From assembly GCA_024281115.1 (NCBI GenBank), contig JAMXLI010000221.1, positions 1 to 38,095 of the forward strand: 38,095 nucleotides of DNA, given 5' to 3'. The notes beneath the pieces are model-generated. The model had not been told where the DNA came from. It ran no database searches and saw nothing but the letters and a program-made list of their open reading frames with translations. The translations under genes and the position numbers were made by a program. This DNA comes from Terriglobales bacterium (lineage in GTDB: Bacteria > Acidobacteriota > Terriglobia > Terriglobales > Acidobacteriaceae). Numbering within the stretch: the stretch's first letter is position 1; every line of letters begins with the position of its first letter. Shown here piece after piece: positions 34,932-38,095 of this stretch.

Positions 34932-35723
34932 ATGGGCGGGAGCACGGTCAACGCAAGCGAAAGCCAGGGAGCGTCCCACCAGCAGGATGCCGGCACGGCG
35001 TCTCTGAGTGTGATCCTCGCCGACAGCCAGACGATCTTCCGCGTCGGGCTGCGCAAAGTATTCGCCCTGGAAGACGATCTGCGGGTCGTGGGCCAGGCGG
35101 AAAGTTTCGGACAGGCGATTGCCGCTCTGAGCAAGTTTGCCGCCGATGTGATCTTGTTCGAGGCGGCGCTGGCCGCCAATCCCGCTGAGGCGGTAGCCGA
35201 GCTTATCCGGCGCGCTCCCAACACCAAAGTCGTGGTGCTCACTTCCTCCTCGGAGGAAGAGCCCACGCTCGAATTCTTCCGCCGGGGCGCCCATGGCATC
35301 GTGGACCGCGCCGTCGCCCCCGAGCAGCTGATCGAGTGCTTGCGCAAGGTGGCGCACGGCGAGCTGTGGCTGCAGCCCCAGGCAATCAACTGGGTGCTGA
35401 ACGCCTATCGCACGCAGGGAACGCGGCCCATCGCGAATCCGCCCAAGGTGCACCTGACCCATAAGGAACTGCTCATCGTTTCCTGCGTGGCTCAGGGTAT
35501 GAAGAACAAGGAAATCGCGCAGCGCGTGAACACGACTGAGCAGGTGGTAAAGAACTACCTGCGCAAGGTATACGACAAGCTGGGCGTCTCCGACCGGCTC
35601 GAACTGGCATTGTATTGTCTGCACCATCGGCTGCTCGACGGCGCCGAGCCCGGGTCGCCGGCGCAGCAGGCAGCCTCCACCGAACCGGCGGTGGCCGCCA
35701 TGGCCCATAAGGCCGGCCAGTAA
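34932..35723 (+). CDS. NarL/LuxR-family regulator with a non-canonical receiver domain
   Basis: 263 residues. The receiver domain (about 25-140) has the usual order, but the phospho-acceptor Asp is Glu (E77 in DVILFEAAL), the conserved Lys is Arg (R126 in GIVDRAVAP) and the second N-terminal acid is Ser (ILADSQ). The LuxR-type helix-turn-helix (180-235; LTHKELLIVSCVAQGMKNKE, VKNYLRKVYDKLG) is intact, so it should bind DNA. Glu can mimic the phosphorylated state, so this regulator may be permanently active or controlled by a ligand or partner, not by a kinase; no kinase gene adjoins it. It follows the PilZ gene closely, which suggests that the PilZ protein could be such a partner. Confidence 0.88.
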   Translation: MGGSTVNASESQGASHQQDAGTASLSVILADSQTIFRVGLRKVFALEDDLRVVGQAESFGQAIAALSKFAADVILFEAALAANPAEAVAELIRRAPNTKVVVLTSSSEEEPTLEFFRRGAHGIVDRAVAPEQLIECLRKVAHGELWLQPQAINWVLNAYRTQGTRPIANPPKVHLTHKELLIVSCVAQGMKNKEIAQRVNTTEQVVKNYLRKVYDKLGVSDRLELALYCLHHRLLDGAEPGSPAQQAASTEPAVAAMAHKAGQ

Positions 35724-36043
35724 TCCGGCATCTTCCGGCGCGAGCCAAAACCGCAATTCCACTTGCGCAAGCATTGTTCCAGGACTCTTTTGCCCTGACC
35801 CGCGCCGCTTTCCATCTGGCCTCCGCGAACGTCGCCTGCTAAGATTCGTCCGCTTTTGTGGACATCGGTTGCGAGGAACGCGCCATGGCCACAATGGGCC
35901 TGCTTCAATCCCTGGCGCCAGCGGATCGCAGCGCCGCCGAGAGAAGAAATGATCGGCGCATCCAAGGCTTGTACGCGGAGACGGCAACTGGAAATGAGCT
36001 ACGCAGGCGATGCGGCCGCTATTCCGGCCCTGGCGAGGTCACA
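35724..36043. other. Intergenic region before the nitrilase gene
   Basis: 320 nt. An open frame runs in from 35858 to the nitrilase but has no family-like sequence, so it is treated as leader. A TAAGAT with an extended TG at 35837-35845 is a possible -10. A perfect palindrome CTTGCGCAAG lies at 35762-35771. No terminator for the preceding gene is clear. Confidence 0.35.
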
Positions 36044-37153
36044 ATGAAGCCGTCGGACAAGGTCCTGGGCGGACGCAAGAGCGTCAAGGTCGCGGTTGTG
36101 CAGACCCCACCGGTCTATCTGGACCGCGAAGCCACCGTCTCCCGCGCCTGCGAAAAGATTGCGGAGGCCTCGCGCCAAGGCGCCGAACTGATCGCCTTTA
36201 CCGAGACCTGGCTGGCCGGCTATCCCTATTGGGATGAAGGCTGGGGATCGCAACTGCAGCATTGGATTCCGGTGCGCACCCGGTTCTACGATGCCGCCCT
36301 GGTTATTCCCAGCGAAGACACGGACCGGCTATGCGAAGCCGCGGCCCGCGCCCGCGCTCAGGTGGTCCTGGGGTGCAACGAACTCGACGGTCGGCGCGGG
36401 GTGCATACGCTCTACAACACGCTGCTGTTCATCGGCAGCGAGGGCAAAATTCTCGGGCGGCACCGCAAAACCGTGCCCACGTTCGTGGAGCGCGCGGTCT
36501 GGGGCCAGGGCGATGGCTCCGACCTGGTGACCTACGAAACCGAAATTGGCCGCATTGGCGGGCTCATCTGCGGCGAGCACCTGATGCCGCTGGTGCGCGC
36601 GCGCATGATCGAGCAGGGTGAGGACTTCCACATCGCCGTTTTTCCCGGCGCTTTCTCCTTGCACACCGGGCCGCAACTGGAAGAGCCCGACCTGGAGGGC
36701 CGCTTCTTCTGGGGACACACCTTGACCCGCGCGCACGCCATGGAGGCGGGCTGCTTCGTGCTCTCGGCCTGTGGCCTTATGCGGCGCCCGGACTTTCCCC
36801 CAGATTTTCCTCTGCTCGACAAAGTGAACTGCGGCTATGCTCACGGCGGCAGTCAGATCGTGGCGCCGCTCGGAATCCCGCTGGTGGCGCCCACTTCCGG
36901 CGATACCATCCTGTATGCCGACTGCCAGGCCGATATGATCAAGGTGTGGAAGGCAATCATCGACACGGTGGGGCATTATGCGCGTCCCGACGTCGTGCGC
37001 CTGCAGTATGTGGGCGGGCCGCCATCATTTGGCACCCTGGCGCAGGCCGCGGTCCAGGGATCTCCCGGGGTCATGGACCGCAGCGCCGATAAGCATTGCG
37101 TCAGCAGGCAGGAACTGGAAGCGGCGCTGGAACGCGCGGCCGGCGAGAAGTAA
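36044..37153 (+). CDS. Nitrilase-family carbon-nitrogen hydrolase
   Basis: 369 residues with the catalytic triad E54 (FTETW), K142 (HRKTVPT) and C176 (LICGEHL). The second Glu region (FVERAVWGQGDGSDL) and the aromatic-rich segment GYPYWDEG also fit true nitrilases, which convert nitriles to carboxylic acids and ammonia. The residue after the catalytic Cys is Gly (CGEH), where many plant and bacterial nitrilases have Trp (CWE), so substrate preference may differ. The start ATG has GAGG a few bases upstream; an open frame extends 62 codons further but looks non-coding. The isochorismatase-type gene follows after 24 nt. Cytoplasmic; substrate not readable from sequence. Confidence 0.9.
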   Translation: MKPSDKVLGGRKSVKVAVVQTPPVYLDREATVSRACEKIAEASRQGAELIAFTETWLAGYPYWDEGWGSQLQHWIPVRTRFYDAALVIPSEDTDRLCEAAARARAQVVLGCNELDGRRGVHTLYNTLLFIGSEGKILGRHRKTVPTFVERAVWGQGDGSDLVTYETEIGRIGGLICGEHLMPLVRARMIEQGEDFHIAVFPGAFSLHTGPQLEEPDLEGRFFWGHTLTRAHAMEAGCFVLSACGLMRRPDFPPDFPLLDKVNCGYAHGGSQIVAPLGIPLVAPTSGDTILYADCQADMIKVWKAIIDTVGHYARPDVVRLQYVGGPPSFGTLAQAAVQGSPGVMDRSADKHCVSRQELEAALERAAGEK

Positions 37154-37177
37154 TGGCGTCATGATGGAGACGAGAGC

Positions 37178-37852
37178 ATGAGCGGCCCCAGTGCCACCGG
37201 CGCAGACTTCTTCGAGATTGAGCCCCGCCGCTGCGCCCTCCTCGTGATTGACATGCAGAATGCTTTCGTGGCTGAAGGCGCCCCCTTCGAAACCCCGGGA
37301 GCGCGTGCCATGATCCCCCGCCTTCGCCAGTTGATTGAATTGGCGCGCGGTGCCGGGGTCCCCATCGTGTGGACGCAATCCGACCACCGCCCTCCCTATG
37401 GCGGACTCATGCTGCGCAAGTTTCCCGCCATCGCGCGCGACCGCGTGCTCTGGCGCGGGGAAGCGAGCTACGAGATGTATCCCGAGATGACGCAACCGCG
37501 GGAAGGGCCGCTCGAGTACCGCATCGTCAAGCACAAGTTCGACGCCTTCTTCGAGACCGGCCTGGACGCCATCCTGCGTTTCCATCATGCAGACACGGTC
37601 ATTATTACCGGGACCGCCACCAACGCCTGCTGCGAATCCACGGCGCGCAGCGCTTTCATGCGCGATTACAAGGTGGTATTTCCCAGCGATGCCAACGCGA
37701 CCTTCGACCCGGCAATGCACGAGGCCACGCTCAAAAATATCGAGCTGCTGTTTGGCCGCGTCATGACCACCGCCGACCTGCTGCGCGAACTAGAAGAGAA
37801 GCTGGCGCGTTCGGAATCCTCGGCGAGGGCCGCCACTCGTCCTGCCGTATAG
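37178..37852 (+). CDS. Isochorismatase-family cysteine hydrolase
   Basis: 224 residues with the triad D25 (LLVIDMQNAF), K118 (IVKHKFDAF) and C151 (GTATNACCEST). This is the cysteine-hydrolase superfamily that includes isochorismatase, nicotinamidase, N-carbamoylsarcosine amidase and biuret hydrolase. The cis-peptide region before the Cys (GTATNA) resembles the amidase branches more than nicotinamidase, and no nicotinamidase metal motif is obvious. GGAG lies 9 nt before the ATG. Cotranscription with the nitrilase suggests successive cleavage of a nitrile/amide compound; that is inference. Confidence 0.88.
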   Translation: MSGPSATGADFFEIEPRRCALLVIDMQNAFVAEGAPFETPGARAMIPRLRQLIELARGAGVPIVWTQSDHRPPYGGLMLRKFPAIARDRVLWRGEASYEMYPEMTQPREGPLEYRIVKHKFDAFFETGLDAILRFHHADTVIITGTATNACCESTARSAFMRDYKVVFPSDANATFDPAMHEATLKNIELLFGRVMTTADLLRELEEKLARSESSARAATRPAV

Positions 37853-37970
37853 CTCCGGGTCGCGCCCTCGGCGCGGCGCCCTCCTCGCCCCAGGCCTGCT
37901 GCCGGACTTTCGCGAGGTCGCCGCGCTGTTGTACGGTTGAGCGGCCGAGTACCCGTCAAGGAGCAGGTCT

Positions 37971-38095
37971 TTGGATTCGGAAACCGCGCGCATCGAGGCG
38001 TTCTCCGACGGCGTGTCTGCCATCGCCATCACACTGTTGATCCTGGAAATCCGGGTGCCCTCGAACCCGGCTGAGGACCTGCGCGCCCAGTTGCT
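37971..38095 (+). CDS. TMEM175-family potassium channel (5' end only)
   Basis: The first 41 codons are visible. From a TTG preceded at seven bases by AAGGAG, the product begins with an acidic/polar stretch and the family signature RIEAFSDGVSAIAITLLILE, the first helix of TMEM175 (DUF1211). The FSD core is intact; Ser stands where many members have Phe (GVFAIA). Bacterial TMEM175 proteins are tetrameric K+-conducting inner-membrane channels. The rest lies beyond the right edge, so nothing can be said of completeness. No ATG in frame is available near this start. Confidence 0.85.
   Translation, partial: MDSETARIEAFSDGVSAIAITLLILEIRVPSNPAEDLRAQL

Noticed and set aside
35762-35771. Palindrome CTTGCGCAAG downstream of the NarL-type gene
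   Set aside because: A 10-bp palindrome in GC-rich DNA with no promoter or terminator context is not enough to call a site.
35858-36043. 62-codon N-terminal extension of the nitrilase
   Set aside because: Its sequence is Arg/Ala-rich and unlike any nitrilase N-terminus; the ATG at 36044 has GAGG upstream and fits the family length.
36044-38095. Nit1C-type cyanide-assimilation cluster
   Set aside because: Only a nitrilase is present; the radical SAM, acetyltransferase and AIR-synthase-like genes of that cluster are absent.

Overview
The window is a high-GC (low-60s % by eye) stretch of a Gram-negative chromosome. It carries outer-membrane barrels, an RND pump, Tat and Sec signal peptides and a GAF-GGDEF protein with an Asp-to-Ser change at the guanine-recognition position. 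This mix, and the style of several proteins, fits Acidobacteriota (Terriglobia / Koribacter-like); that placement is inference from protein character, not a database match. Genes are dense and there is no rRNA, tRNA, CRISPR array, insertion sequence or phage gene that I can see.

Layout. (1) 1-3022: the 5' part of sucA (2-oxoglutarate dehydrogenase E1, leftward) diverges from a secreted GH39 glycosidase. (2) 3161-11232: a carbohydrate locus with a Tat-exported GH144-type beta-1,2-glucanase (leftward) diverging from an ABC exporter plus a cyclic beta-1,2-glucan synthase-like protein. The synthase-like protein has the GT84 and middle cyclisation-type domains but ends before the GH94 phosphorylase domain. 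(3) 11289-13027: a beta-barrel protein and a YVTN beta-propeller, translationally coupled, leftward. (4) 13303-21976: histidine kinase, OmpR-type regulator, SpoIIE/PP2C phosphatase, ECF sigma factor, then an RND permease and its adaptor. TTTAC/GTAAA direct repeats with an exact 10-bp period lie both before the kinase gene and before the RND gene. (5) 22010-25915: a periplasmic M48 protease, two small genes (a Cys/His protein and a 37-residue membrane protein), a REC-PilZ protein, a possible phosphatase-gene remnant and an exported protein of unknown function. (6) 26060-29861: asnA, convergent with ahcY and metK of the S-adenosylmethionine cycle. (7) 30166-35723: a candidate Hypr-type GGDEF enzyme, the TldD/TldE protease pair, a PilZ protein and a NarL-type regulator whose receiver has Glu in place of the phospho-acceptor Asp. 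(8) 36044-38095: a nitrilase-isochorismatase hydrolase pair and the start of a TMEM175-type channel gene.

How parts may work together (inference). ABC exporter, glucan synthase and glucanase look like one system for making, exporting and trimming a beta-1,2-glucan. The kinase/regulator genes probably control themselves and the RND pump through the shared repeats, with the phosphatase and sigma factor as extra outputs. The GGDEF enzyme, two PilZ proteins and two receiver-domain proteins form a loose cyclic-dinucleotide and signalling neighbourhood. The leads most worth testing are the GH94-less glucan synthase locus, the Ser-substituted GGDEF enzyme, and the two-site regulatory repeats.
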